Source of the DNA: Sodiomyces alkalinus F11
Taxonomy: Eukaryota; Ascomycota; Sordariomycetes; Glomerellales; Plectosphaerellaceae
Length of the DNA stretch: 48,758 nucleotides
Direction: 5' to 3'
NCBI RefSeq assembly: GCF_003711515.1
Contig: NW_021167086.1
Coordinates: 387,833-436,590, forward strand
Made by a program: the position numbers and the translations under genes. Shown here piece after piece: positions 31,701 through 42,838 of the stretch. Each line of letters begins with the position of its first letter. Position 1 is the first letter of the stretch. The notes under the pieces were generated by a model. The model worked only from the letters and a program-made list of their open reading frames with translations, was not told the DNA's origin and did no database searches.

Positions 31701-32978
31701 ATGTCCAAAACAAAGTTCCTCTCGCTTCTCAAAAAGGCGGCACGCCCGGGATCCTTCGCCCCCAACGTGGAACCTCAGGGAGAGACGACTGCGCCATGCC
31801 CCCTCCTCGAACTACCGCTAGACCTGGTAGCGCTGATCGCCGACCACCTCCCAGCGGAGAACCAGCTCGTCCTAGCCCAAACCTGCCGCGCCCTCCGCAG
31901 GACCGTCCTCGAGATCAACCTCTACATGCCGGAGCACCGCCGCGGTGGCGACTTCGTAGGCCACGTTCTCCGCGAGGAGAGCGCCCGACGCGCCTACCTC
32001 TCGCTCCTCAACCGCGACCAGATGAACCGCGTCCTCTGCGCCAAGTGCCGCACCCTCTACCCCGTCAACTACCGCGACACGCCCCACACGCCCATCAACC
32101 TCCCCTGCCCGCTGACGCGCAAGTACTCCACGCCCTGCACCGTCCTGCTCTCGAACAACTTTGGCGGCCCGGCAGCCCCCGTCTTCAAACACATCCACGT
32201 CCAGACGGCCCTCAAGTACGTCCGGAACTGGGACATCCTCAACTCGGTCCAGCGGGACTACGCCGAGAGGGTCCTGGGCGAGCTTCACTCCACCGACCTC
32301 GAGGGCGACCTGAACGTCCGGTGCTCGGTGTATCCCAAGATCGTCGAGGACACGGCCGAGACGCACCCAGAGCGCCGGATCAATTTCCTGGTCAAGACGG
32401 TGTATACGTATCGCATGGGCACCAGACCCGTGACGGCGGCCAGGCTGAGCGATGCGATCCAGACGCTGTATCACTTCAACTGGATCATGTCGAAAAGCCT
32501 CGCAGACGACGATTCCGATCCCAGCTCCCTCTCGACCAAGGACCCCTCCCCCCTTCTACACCAGCTGGTTCCCGAGGTGCCCCCCCAGGCCTTCTGGGAG
32601 GACGATGGCGACGGGGTCACGGGAGCTTGTAGTCACTGCCCGACCGAATACCTTTGGAAGACCAGCTTTGGAGACCATCTGTTTCAGACCGAGGCGACTC
32701 TGTGCATTTGGTCCTACCTGGGTAATGAAGAGTCTATGGAAGCTGGGTCTGCCGCCAAGCAGTGTCATATTTCCCACTCCATGTGTACTGCGGCACAGTC
32801 ACCTCGTTTTAGCGTGCCCGGGAGTGTAAAGAGGTTGTATGAGGGGCACAACGATGCGCTAAGCTTGGCAAAAAGTCGCGAGACACGCGAGTCACAGGCC
32901 CACAGGAGGGATGTCAGGAGTTGGTTGGCCTCTAAGAGGCGGCAGATTGCTAAGCTTGGAGGAGGACGACGCGATTGA
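31701..32978 (+). CDS. F-box domain protein, 425 aa
   Basis: Single exon from the ATG at 31701 (MSKTKFLSLLKKAAR) to TGA. Residues ~30-68 form an F-box: PLLELPLDLVALIADHLP followed by LVLAQTCRALRRTV, with the usual L-P-x-D/E-L...I start. The remainder is a substrate-recognition region without WD40 or LRR repeats. It has a CxxC pair (CAKCRTLYPVNY), as in many fungal F-box proteins whose N-terminal helices precede a Cys-containing loop. Such proteins link substrates to the SCF (Skp1-cullin-F-box) ubiquitin ligase; substrate unknown. Codons are C-rich in the third position, so two alternative frames are long but false. The 255-base in-frame upstream extension was rejected. Confidence 0.85.
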   Translation: MSKTKFLSLLKKAARPGSFAPNVEPQGETTAPCPLLELPLDLVALIADHLPAENQLVLAQTCRALRRTVLEINLYMPEHRRGGDFVGHVLREESARRAYLSLLNRDQMNRVLCAKCRTLYPVNYRDTPHTPINLPCPLTRKYSTPCTVLLSNNFGGPAAPVFKHIHVQTALKYVRNWDILNSVQRDYAERVLGELHSTDLEGDLNVRCSVYPKIVEDTAETHPERRINFLVKTVYTYRMGTRPVTAARLSDAIQTLYHFNWIMSKSLADDDSDPSSLSTKDPSPLLHQLVPEVPPQAFWEDDGDGVTGACSHCPTEYLWKTSFGDHLFQTEATLCIWSYLGNEESMEAGSAAKQCHISHSMCTAAQSPRFSVPGSVKRLYEGHNDALSLAKSRETRESQAHRRDVRSWLASKRRQIAKLGGGRRD

Positions 32979-33284
32979 ACAGGGTTCATGGAACTGGTCG
33001 GCCTCTCTTTTGGGCCCGTGTGGCGTCAGGGAGCGCATGAGCGATCTGAATGTACGATCTGAAATATCTCAAGGGAGCCTAGAATCATTTCGCTTAGCGG
33101 AGAAAATTCACTTTATTGTCTCACGAGAAGCCGCCAACTCCAAACTATGCAATCCAAAAAAGAAGAAGAAAAAAGCAAGGGGGAATCGAAAGCCCTTTCG
33201 CGATATAATCAAACCAAAAACAAAAGAGGAAAAAAAAAAATTCGCTTGAAATGTCCCGGTGCTGAACCGTATCCCCGACCAAAA

Positions 33285-34466
33285 CTAGGAGAGATCATGG
33301 TTGTCGACCATCTCGAGCACCTCTAGCTCGGACCTGACGAGCCGGTCAAACTCCTCCCTGTCAATCCCAGAGGCTTGCGACAACATCCACAAGCTGCGAA
33401 TGGTCCTGGAAACATGCTTCTTAACGCTGAATTCGCTGGCCATTTGCCGCTCTGCCGTTTCCTCGAGCTTCTCGACGGTGCGGCTCCCGTTGCTGCTGGC
33501 GCTCGAGGCCGGCCGGGGATGTAGCAGGACGGCGGCCCGCTCGGCGTCCAGGGGAGGTGATTCGGGTTTTGTAGCCCGCGGTTGCGCCAACAAGCTGTAA
33601 GGGGGGTGGGAGTCGCTCGCCGAGGCGACTGGCGCCAGGTCGGAGGAAAGTGAATGTCCGATGTTCAGATTCGGCTGCATGTGCGCAGCCTCCTCCTCCG
33701 GGTCGTGATTGTCCATGGCAGGCTGGACGTCGTCGTACATGGCGTAGTAGTCATCATCGGCGGCCGAGTCGGGGCGGTAGGATTCGGGCTGTGGGGGCCC
33801 GGGCTGGGTCGACTTGGGCGGGGCGGGAGAACGGTGGTTCACGGGCGACCTGGCCGGCGTGGCGTCGTAGCGATCCCAGTATCCGTCATCCTCGTCGTCC
33901 GGACCCGGGGTGGCGGCCAGGGAGCCGGTCGAAACCTTGAGCGACGACTTGGGCCTGTTCTCCTCGAAGGCCTTCTCGGCTTCGGCGATGGTGGAGTAAC
34001 CGCCGAAGGCGGCAAAGGGGTCGGGCTTCTCTACGACGCCGAGCTCAGCAACCCGCCAACCGTCACCGCCCCCATCCTTATCGCCGACGCAGTAGACGAG
34101 CTGGAAGGTGAGCTCGAGGTCCTCGAGGACTACGAGGGCCTGGGAGGTCTCCTGGTCGAGACGGCGGTACCTTGTCTTGGTATCGTACTCCCAGTCGACC
34201 TCGACCTCGCCGGAGACAGGATGGGGGTCGAGGCGACCGCTCTGGACGACCTCGACCAGGCGACTGGCCTTGGATGTGTCGTAGGAAAGAAGGCGGAGCC
34301 AAGGCTCCGTGCTAGTGGCGGAGAAGACCTGAACTCTTTGCCTGAGGATGGGGGAAAGAAAGGGGAGGACGGCTGTGGCGGGCTGCGTAGAGAGAGAGGC
34401 GGCAGGTAGGGCGGGAAGGATGGGGGCCAAAATGCCGCCAACGTTAGGCAGCGGTAATCTAGTCAT
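33285..34466 (-). CDS. Fungal protein of unknown function, 393 aa
   Basis: Single exon from an ATG at 34466 to a stop at 33285. The N-terminal ~150 residues read as a compact fold (EPWLRLLSYD, DWEYDTKTRYRRLDQET, ALVVLEDLELTFQLVY). A disordered acidic/Tyr-rich middle follows, with two similar patches (DDGYWDRYD and DDYYAMYDDV), then Pro/Ser-rich sequence. The C-terminal ~55 residues are helical and well formed (ASEFSVKKHVSRTIRSLW, GIDREEFDRLVRSELEVLEM). I recognise the pattern as a conserved-looking fungal protein but cannot name a family or activity. It is convergent with the F-box gene and divergent from the TPC carrier gene. Confidence 0.75.
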   Translation of the reverse strand: MTRLPLPNVGGILAPILPALPAASLSTQPATAVLPFLSPILRQRVQVFSATSTEPWLRLLSYDTSKASRLVEVVQSGRLDPHPVSGEVEVDWEYDTKTRYRRLDQETSQALVVLEDLELTFQLVYCVGDKDGGGDGWRVAELGVVEKPDPFAAFGGYSTIAEAEKAFEENRPKSSLKVSTGSLAATPGPDDEDDGYWDRYDATPARSPVNHRSPAPPKSTQPGPPQPESYRPDSAADDDYYAMYDDVQPAMDNHDPEEEAAHMQPNLNIGHSLSSDLAPVASASDSHPPYSLLAQPRATKPESPPLDAERAAVLLHPRPASSASSNGSRTVEKLEETAERQMASEFSVKKHVSRTIRSLWMLSQASGIDREEFDRLVRSELEVLEMVDNHDLS

Positions 34467-36352
34467 GGTGAGGAGGTGAAGGGGAGAGGGAGAGGGAGGG
34501 GTTGGGCGATGGGTGACTGGTGACTGGTGACTGGTGACGCTTGTGAAGTCGTCGCCGTCACGACTCAGAAGTGTAAGGCGAGATGGTGCTCCCGGCTCCC
34601 AAGTGAAGTCGAGAAGTGATGACGATGAGGATATTTCGGAAGCTTTTGGAGGAGATTTTGGAAGAGTGAGAGGGTTGAATGGAAGGCAACGGGCAGTTGT
34701 CCAAATTGAGCCAGGCCGGGGGACTCTCGATCACATGCGTATTGGAGGCGCGAATCGACGGAATAGGAATACTGAGTACCTAACAGAGGAGGAGACGTTA
34801 TTTGTGGCGCCGTTCAAGCTTTTCGAGATGGAGGGTGGGTGGGATGGGAGAAGAGCAAAGTTGATGAGAAGAAAGGTGGTAGGTGAGGGAGAAGGGGAAC
34901 AAAAGAAGAAAGGAGGGTAGAGTGTTCAAGTATGGAGGTCGGGCGTCTCCGTGAGGATGCGCAGGTCGGCTGAGGTCTCGAGTCGATGTCACCGGCAGGG
35001 CCGTTTCCCCACGAGCTTGCGCTTACGGAGTACCTACTTCGTACATTGGGTGGTTCCTTCCCTCCCGTCCCCCGTCCCCCGTCCCATGTCACAGTTGTTA
35101 AGTTGTTAGGGGTACCTAGGTAGGTCATACTCGTCAGTGCGCCACAGGGCAGGTAGCACCCGCTTCGTTAGGGTTAGAGTTTAGTGCTGTGCTGCCGCTG
35201 CCGTATGTCCGGGGAGAATGGGCCCTGAGGTCGAATAGGTACGACGTACGAGTATCTTATTCCCTCAACCTAGGTACCTTAGCTGGGTACCTCGTAGCCA
35301 ATTACAAAGCTTCCTTTTGTGTCATTTCGGTCGGAAGGAACCAGTGACTGACCCGCAAAACCCCCCCAAATGCTCAAAATGCTGCCTAAGCCTCATCAGA
35401 TGGTGCGGCTATGCCCATGGGGATTGGTGTTAGAGCCCACTCCTTGCTTTGAAGACGTCTTCGATCTCATGGCCGGAAGTCGGGAAATGCAACCGTCCTA
35501 TCTAAGGTATACCAGTAGTGGTAAGATGGAGTGCTTCGTACCTGTAATTACGAACACTTCCCTCTTCTCGGTAATTACTTCGTACTTTTCAACAAAGTAA
35601 TGAGTTCCAACCTCTCGGTCGAGGGGCTAGAAGACTCCAAGAAGATAGATAAGAGTCAAACACAGGACGAACGGGATTCCGAAACCATTTTCGGGGTCTT
35701 GGCATTTCCCAGGAACTACACGTAAGGCAATGTGCCCAATACGGGGCATCAAACTTATCCCGTGACCTCGAAGTAGGTACCGTACATCATAAGGTAGTGC
35801 TCCGTACTTCTCCCTCAAATTTCCGCATTTTCCGTGGACCTCGAAGGACGGAGCAGCAATATTCTATGCTTATATAATCATGCCGTCATTCCAACTCTCG
35901 TTCCTGGCGTCGGGTCGGGTGGGGGGGAAAGGACGAAAAAAAAGAAAAAAAGAATTGAGACCAAGACAAGTCCACGTAATGATCTAGGACCAAAGAATTC
36001 TTCCCTCTTACACAACCACTTCAAGAAACCACGACAAGAAATCGTGCCTGTCTGTACATTGTTAAATTGAAACTATCACCGAAAGAAAAAAAGAAAAAAA
36101 AAAACTCCGCCGGCATTGGCCTCATTCGGTCTGTCCGGAGCTACTTCGACTTGCGGCATCTTCCTCCGAATCCCACGGAACGGTCAGACAACTGAGCCTT
36201 CAATCATCGGAGTGCCGCCCCAGGCACACGCACGACCGTATCATTACTTTCTAAACCATAGCGGCGTTTTCATTCTTCGAAACCCGGAATCCCTTTAAAT
36301 CGACGCAACATCTCCCGAGCTTCACCGCTCTCCCTCGACGGAAACCGGATGC
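34467..36352. promoter_or_regulatory. 1.9 kb divergent intergenic region
   Basis: It separates the unknown-function gene and the carrier gene. A GGTGACT tandem (3.9 copies) lies at 34512-34538. Repeated GGTACCT/ACCTAGGTA words and a GTACGACGTAC word cluster at 35031-35300. Purine-rich low complexity occurs at 34840-34920 and 35935-35960. Short open frames (35370-35725, 35834-36070) lack features. Confidence 0.5.
34512..34538. repeat. GGTGACT tandem repeat
   Basis: Three full GGTGACT units and a partial fourth, upstream of the unknown-function gene. Confidence 0.9.
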
Positions 36353-37433
36353 ATGTCGTCCAGCGTCAGTGGAGAAGGCCTCCGAGATGAGGGCTCTAAA
36401 CTCCAGGTCGTCACAGCTGGCGCCACTGCCGGCTTGATCTCTCGGTAAGGCCCTCATATCCTTCATTCATTAATGTAAGGCTTCACCAATTGTTCGAACA
36501 CTCCCGCTGACCGCCTGCCCCGACAGCTTCATCGTCGCTCCGTTCGACGTCGTTAAGATCCGTCTGCAGCTCCAGTCCCACTCCCTCTCCGACCCGCTAA
36601 GCCACCCGAAAGCCCAGGGCGGCCCCATATACAAAGGCACGCTGCCGACCCTCCGCCACATCGTCCGGAATGAGGGCATCACGGGACTCTGGAAGGGCAA
36701 CGTCCCCGCCGAGATCATGTACCTCTGCTACGGTGCCGTCCAGTTCACCGCCTACCGATCCGTCACCCAGCTCCTCCGCACCGTCACCGCCACTGCCGAT
36801 GGAGAACGAAGCCGCATCCCTCCCGCCGTGGGATCCTTCATCGCCGGTGCCGCCGCCGGCGCGGCCGCCACGACAACCACCTACCCGCTCGACCTCCTGC
36901 GCACGCGCTTCGCCGCGCAGGGCAACGACCGCGTCTACACCACCCTGGCCGGCGCGGTGCGCGACATCCGGCGCGACGAGGGCTGGCGCGGCTTCTTCCG
37001 CGGCCTGGGCCCCGGCGTGGGCCAGATCGTGCCGTACATGGGCATCTTCTTCGCCTCGTACGAGACGCTGCGGCTGCCGCTCGCGGAGCTGCACCTCCCC
37101 TGGGGCGGCGGGGACGCCACGGCCGGTGTCGTGTCGGGCGTGGTGGCCAAGACGGCCGTCTTCCCGCTCGACCTTGTCCGGAAGCGGATCCAGGTGCAGG
37201 GCCCCACGCGGGCGCGCTACGTGCACAAGAACATCCCCGAGTACTATGGCGGCGCGGTCGGCGTGCTCCGCGCCATCGTTCGCGCCGAGGGGTTTCGGGG
37301 GTTGTATAGGGGGTTGACTGTCAGTCTGATCAAGGCGGCGCCGGGGAGCGCTGTCACGGTGTGGTCTTACGAGAGGGTGTTGCGGCTGCTGATGTCTATG
37401 GAGCGTGTTGCTACTGAGGACGCCCGTATTTGA
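36353..37433 (+). CDS. TPC1: Mitochondrial thiamine pyrophosphate carrier (TPC1-type)
   Basis: Exons 36353-36444 and 36527-37433, intron of 82 bases with donor GTAAGG and phase 2, give 332 residues. An overlapping ATG four bases upstream is in another frame. Three mitochondrial-carrier repeats carry the signature P-x-[DE]-x-x-[KR]: [19 protein letters not shown] and PLDLVRKRI, each followed downstream by a GL[WY]KG- or GFFRG-like element. The N-terminal [29 protein letters not shown] region and the C-terminal [17 protein letters not shown] are typical of the fungal TPC1 group. That group exchanges thiamine pyrophosphate/monophosphate across the inner mitochondrial membrane. The assignment within the carrier superfamily rests on overall resemblance; the superfamily itself is certain. 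Confidence 0.9.
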
Positions 37434-38055
37434 TGTGGGCGTCTTTTTTTTCTTCTTCTTTTCTTTTTCTTTTTCTGCTCTGTATTGCTACAAGATATCC
37501 TCTTCCATTTTTCTTCGTCTGTATTTGTTCTGTACTTTTTTACCTTTTTCTCTTTACTTTCCACTTTCTTCTCTTCACCTTCATAGAGTGATTGGCTTCT
37601 CGAGACCCTCATCGCATCCATTTTGGGGTTGATATTGGCTGACATGGCAGCTGGCAGCACAACAACCCCTGTCGAGCGAGCGTATATTATTAGCTACAAA
37701 TTAATCATTGGGCCCAGACCGGGCGGCAGAGCTTCCAGCTCGGTCTTATCGTGCTGAATCCGATGCCAAGAGGGCGAAATGACAATGATAATATTCCTTC
37801 TCGACTCGGTCTAAGACTTCATCTCTATCTCCACTTTGCAAAAAAAAAAAAACCTTCAATCCCAGACACGATCCAACTTGATTAAACAGAGCAAAGCGAA
37901 GCAAAACAATAAAAACGAACCATTGCAGTCGAGGTTATTTTATTGTGTGCACCGCAACGAGAAAAGGGCATCCATTGTCGCCCAAAAAGACCGGCTACCT
38001 AGAAGAGAATCAGTTCTTCCTCCCTCTGGCGACCAACGCGCCCAAAGCCGTTGAA
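37434..38055. other. Intergenic, pyrimidine-rich 3' flank then WSC promoter
   Basis: T/C-rich sequence at 37441-37580 follows the carrier stop. An A run lies at 37841-37852. No gene is supported. Confidence 0.6.
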
Positions 38056-38639
38056 ATGTTCCGCACCTCAGCATCCGCGCCCGCTTCCACCCTCTTATTC
38101 CTCCTCCTCCTCCTCCTGTCGCTGCTATCCCTTGCCTCCGCGCAAGAAATCTACCGCGACTCAGGCAGGTACGCCTACCAGGGCTGCATCACCGAGACAA
38201 CCGACATCGCCAACTCGAGCAGACCCCGCGCCCTGCCCGGCAGCGCCCTGGTAGACGAGCAGGGCATGACCGTGCCCATGTGTCTCGACTTTTGCGCTTC
38301 CGGCGGTGAAACGGGCACAAGACAGTATCGCTATGCGGGGCTGCAGTATTCGCGGTATGAACTGACGTCTCCCCCGCCCTTTCATTCTCCCCTCTATTTT
38401 ATTAACACTCATCCTCGCGCACTCCCAGTGAATGTTGGTGCGCCCAGCTCGTCTCGGATCTGAGCCGGACCGTGGACGATGGCCAGTGCGACCTCGCTTG
38501 CGCGGGCGACGCGGATACCATCTGCGGCGGTAATATGCGCATCACTCTGTACGCGGTCAGCGGCGCTGCTGCCGCTGCGTGGACTCCGCTGCTAGTTACG
38601 CTGGGGGTTGCCGTGGCGGTTTCTGTTCACCTGCTTTGA
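38056..38639 (+). CDS. Small WSC-domain cell-surface protein, 169 aa
   Basis: Exons 38056-38354 and 38429-38639; the 74-base intron (donor GTATGA, acceptor CTCCCAG, phase 2) splits an Arg codon inside the domain. A strong signal peptide (MFRTSASAPASTLLFLLLLL to ~residue 30) is followed by one WSC domain: YQGCITETTD, CLDFCASGG, YAGLQYSRECWCAQL, CDLACAGDADTICGG, ITLY. The cysteines and the CxxxCxxxxxxxCGG end fit the family. The C-terminus is a hydrophobic tail (WTPLLVTLGVAVAVSVHLL) with nothing after it, which suggests GPI anchoring rather than a signalling tail. So this is a wall or glycan-binding surface protein, not a full Wsc-type stress sensor. Carbohydrate binding is inferred from the domain. 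Confidence 0.88.
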
Positions 38640-39045
38640 ACGTTGCGGTTGTGGACGAAGATTCTTGGATGGGCGGACTGCTGGCTGCTGGTAGTATGGT
38701 CATCTTTACGTCTGTCTTCAGTTGAGGCGTCTGCAATGGGAGAGCGAGCGATGGCGTTTTCCGTCTGCATTTCTTTCTTCTTTTTTTGTCTCTTTTTCAT
38801 TCTCATTTCTTTTCCCAGATACCCGAGATGCCCAACCAAGTGCATGCTCTGACGAATGATCTTGGCCACACGGCACATTCTCTCCTATCTTTGGTGGAAC
38901 CAATATTTACTGCTGTACGACATCAATTGCACAATACAATACAAAAAGACAATCATAAAAAAAAAAAAGAAAACACCTAAATCTCGAGGGGTATCGTATC
39001 CTAACGTCGTGCTTCCTAAACCTCCCATGCAGCAAAAACACGCCT
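38640..39045. other. Convergent 3' flanks of WSC and Rev1 genes
   Basis: T-rich at 38770-38815 and A-rich at 38938-38970. No gene is supported. Confidence 0.6.
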
Positions 39046-39772
39046 TCAAAAGTGCACCGGTCCCAGCCCCCTCTCCTTCACAGCCTTCTGCACCTCCTCT
39101 TTGACCTCTCCAACCGCCTGCTTCCACACCTGCTTCCCAACTCCGTCAGACGGGTCCGCCCCAACGAGGAACTCGAGCCACTGCACCAACTTAACGGCCT
39201 TATCCATATCCCGCTCCTCCAGCACCACCCGCCCGAGATACTTCTCAAACACCTGCACGTCCGCCCTGTGCGGCCCATCGTCCTTCGACTGCCCATGCCA
39301 CGCCTCGAGCATGTCCTTCACCTCCCCCCCCGTCCCAGCGAACGAGATCCTCCGCGGCGGCGCCGGAAACCGGAGCGTCCTCGGCCCCCGCCTCCGCCCC
39401 TCGTCCGCCTCCGCCCCCACCTGCCGACGTCGTCCCGGCGCAGGCTGGAAATTCAGCCCCGATTTCCGCGCCAGGCGCCTGCGCCGATGATCTTCCAACA
39501 CCTCCCGCCGGACGTCCTCGGGCAGTTCGGCCAGGATTTCGGGATCCAGCTCTTCCGGCTCTTCTTCCTCCGTCGCCGGTCCCGCACCGTCTGCCCCGCC
39601 GCCGTGACGGTTCCGTCTTCGGATGGGAACCAAGCTGGTCTGCGTGCGGCGTGCGGCCGCGTCTTGCTGCCGCTCGCGCGTTTTGCTCCACATGCCCCTG
39701 ATGCCTCCCCCTCCCCGTTTCGTGGGCGTCGTCGGCTTCCTCGGTTGCATCTGCCTGTCTCGGCGGGGCGAC

Positions 39773-39848
<76 letters not shown>

Positions 39849-42838
39849 GCGGTGGCGGTGGCGGTGGCGGTGGCGCGCTCGGCCCGGCGGGTCTTCGCCC
39901 ATACGACGCGAGCACCTCGGCTTTCATGTCGTCGGGCAAGGCGTTGAACACTTCCGGGTCGACCTGCGAAGGGAGCTCGTCTAGGACGGCGGGGCTGTCG
40001 CTTCGTGATCTGGACACGGGGGACTCCTGCCTGGCGAACCATTGTGGCCGCGGCTGAGGCTGGGGCCGCGCTTGGAGTTTGGCCCTGATGTCGCTGGGTA
40101 GTTCTGCGAGAACGGCGGGATCGACTTGCGACGGAAGGGTGAATTGCGTGCCTGTAATATTCAGCGGCGTCGTGGCTCTTGCGTCGTTCTCTCCGGCCTT
40201 GGCAATCGCCAGGGCCGGATGGACAGCCGCCTGCCTCGGTCTGCGAGGCGTGAGCGGATCATCTGCGATGGGGTCCTGAGCCATGCCATGAGCTGGAGAT
40301 GTCCTCTTCTTCTTCCTCGTTGGGCTGCTTTCCGAGTCTTCGATTGGGTCGATTGGGTCAGATCTCGCTCGTTTGATCGACGACCGGCTGTCTGCGATAG
40401 GTTGTCGTTCTCCCGCTTCTTCGATCGGATCGCCACGAGACTTTCTCGCCGAGGGCGGTGCATTGAACGTGGGAAACGCTAGCCGTGTTTGGCTTCCGTC
40501 GACGGCAGATGAGGATCCCGCCTTGACAGGTTCCAGTTTGGTCAACTGCAGGCCCAGACCTCGCAGGTCCCCGGGACTGAACTTGAAGGACCGAAGTATC
40601 GACACGGCTTCCTTCCCGATCGTCTCTGCGCTGTTCGTCGCGACCCCGAAAACGGCGCTCTTGTTGAAGGTATCGCATTTCCCATGGCCCAGGTGTTTCG
40701 CCGGGTCCAAGGGCGCATCGAGTGACCGCCTCATGATCTTCATGGTAAGCTGCTTGCCTTTGACCTGCTCGTTGACCAGTCGGCGCTCCAGCTCCTTGCA
40801 GAGGTTCATGACGAACTCCTCCGCTTCCGCCTGGCTGATGAAGCGAATGCCCCAGTTCACCTCCGCAGACACTGATTTCCGGGGAGGCTGTTCTCCGACC
40901 TCGCTACGATCGATGCCGCGGGCGTATTCCCATAACTTCTCCCCCGTCTTGGGGCCCAGTGTCGACGAAAGCTTCTCCTTCGAGACCTGCCGGATATCCT
41001 TTACAAACTTGACCCCGATCTCTTCAAGCTTGCCGCTGATACTGTATGCCACGCCGGGTAGATCCTTCACCTCGAGATCGCCCAGCATGTCGAGAACCGC
41101 TTCCGGCTTAAGCTGAAATTGTCCCGCAGGTTTGGCTCGTCTGAGCGCCACCTTGGCCTGCAGGATATTGCCGCCGATACCAACAGAGACGTCGCACCCC
41201 GTTTTGACTTTGATGGTGTCCCGAAGATGGAGGGCGATTTCATCAGCGGCCGCCTGTTCTCTCCACACACTTCCCTCGTCCACGCCGGTGCCGGTAGAGC
41301 CCGCGGCATCGTAAATCACACCGGTCACGTCCAACAGCGCCTCGTCGACGCTAACACTCTGCACAATGGCGCCGACTTCCAGGATGGCTTGGTAGAAGTG
41401 CCGGCTCGCCTCTTCATACCCCGGGAAATCGTAGGGCAAGACTTTGAGCTCCGGGCAAAGCTCCTGGGCTCTCTTCATCCAAATGCCGTTCTTCACCCCG
41501 AATTTGCGCGCGGGGTAATTGCAGCTTGCAATCTCGGAGCCGCCCCCGGCGCTGTGGGCGACCGCTGCGGGTTTCTCTGCATACTCAGGGTGTTTCTTCA
41601 ACGATACCGCACAGAAGAAGCTGTCGAAATCCACGTGGAGGACATAGCGCCGAGCGCCCGGTTTCCTTTTCGCCACCTTGGCGGACGACTCTTTCTCTTT
41701 TGCCAGCCGCTGCATTCGAGATTTCAGCTCCGCTTTCCAGGTCGAGAGGTGGTGAAGGCGACTCTCTGAGTAGAACTGCTTGAGAAAGTCGGGGTTGGCC
41801 GTGGATGATTTTCGAATGCGGGGATCGGAGAGCAGCCAAGCATTGTGTTCTTCCGGCGTCATTTGTTCGGGCTTCTTCCCGCTCGCTTTCTTTTCTAATT
41901 CTGCTATCCTGTCGACATTTGGTGTGACGTTAGAATGAGGTGCTGCAGATGTAACCACCTCGGAAGACATTTGTCCACTGGGCGGCTTGGTATTGCCTTG
42001 CGCCATGTCTACGCCGGGATGCATGTCTTCGAAAATGGCATCGTCGAAATCATCATCGATATCTTCCATGTCAGCCAAGGATTTCTTCTTTGCGCTGGGC
42101 CATTTCTCAGTGGGCGGAGGTGGACTCGTCTCGAAACTGGGACCTGCAGGCTGGCGAGAGGGCGTGGCAACAGACGTGACGCCGGATGGCCCGTTCAGTT
42201 GACTCGTGTAAAAGCTGTTGTCGCTCTGTTCCCGATATCCCCGCTTGCCATTCGGAGTCGCCTGGCTAGATAGGCTGCCCTGATCAAACTTGAGAACCTT
42301 CTGTCGTGCGCCTTCTTCCACCACGCGGTAGTCGGTCCAGGGCAAGAGCTTGCCGGCTTCAATGGAATCCACCACCCAAGCCGGCTTCACGATTCTGTAC
42401 CGGCTATAGTCTAGCGACTTCTTTGGCGGCAGGGCAGACGCTATGATATGCGTCGCCATCGTCTTGGAGTCGAGATACTGAAGGAAGCCGGCTCCATGTT
42501 GCACGAGTTGGCGATGTAGTCTAAACAAGTGTTGGTGATAAAATCCAACACCACGGTGAGAGGGCGAAGATGTGACGGGTGCCGACTCACATATGTAATG
42601 GAGGTTGGGTATAGCCCATGACATGAGCTACGATGCCCTTGAAGATCTGCGGCTTGTCGGAAGACGCTGCGCGGAGGCCTGCGTCCAGATTCTGCAGCTT
42701 GAGCTTTTTCCTCCTGAAGTAGTCGCCGAACCCTCCAAACTCGCTTCCTTCGTACTCTTCGCCTTCTTCGTCGGTGAAGGCATGGTTCTCGATCCGCTTC
42801 CTCACTTGAGAGGAATTCTTTTCCAGACGACTGCCCAT
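39046..42838 (-). CDS. REV1: DNA repair protein Rev1 (Y-family deoxycytidyl transferase)
   Basis: Exons 42591-42838 and 39046-42520, intron of 70 bases (donor GTGAGT, acceptor TTTAG, phase 2) inside the BRCT domain; 1240 residues. BRCT at about 60-145 (IFKGIVAHVMGYTQP, HGAGFLQYLDSKTMATHIIAS, KPAWVVDSIEAGKLLPW). Y-family polymerase core from ~375: VDFDSFF carries the first metal-binding Asp near residue 380, then SCNYPARKFGVKNGIW and SVDEALLDVT near 471. The thumb and little-finger parts follow (SVGIGGNILQAKVALRRAKP, LPGVAYSISGKLEEIG). Three UBM-type ubiquitin-binding motifs, each D-P-x-[VI]-[LF]-x-x-L-P, lie near 881-898, 936-952 and 1074-1091, with a poly-Pro/poly-Gln tract between the second and third. 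The last ~100 residues are the Rev1 C-terminal domain that binds other translesion polymerases. Nuclear translesion synthesis across damaged or abasic sites. Confidence 0.96.
39772..39849. repeat. CAA microsatellite coding 26 Gln in Rev1
   Basis: On the plus strand CTG followed by 25 perfect TTG; on the coding strand 25 CAA and one CAG. It encodes 26 glutamines at about residues 974-999, directly after a poly-Pro stretch made of CCA/CCG codons. Confidence 0.95.

Noticed and set aside
31616..32632. 338-codon frame overlapping the F-box gene
   Set aside because: Pro/Arg-rich shadow frame; the F-box and Cys motifs are in the other frame.
36670..37317. 215-codon frame overlapping the carrier gene
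   Set aside because: Ser/Pro/Arg/Ala-rich shadow; the carrier signatures are in the other frame.
39052..39984. Plus-strand and alternative minus-strand frames with Leu, Cys, Asn or Thr runs over the Rev1 repeat
   Set aside because: They are readings of the CAA/TTG microsatellite and Pro-rich codons in other frames; Rev1 explains the region fully.
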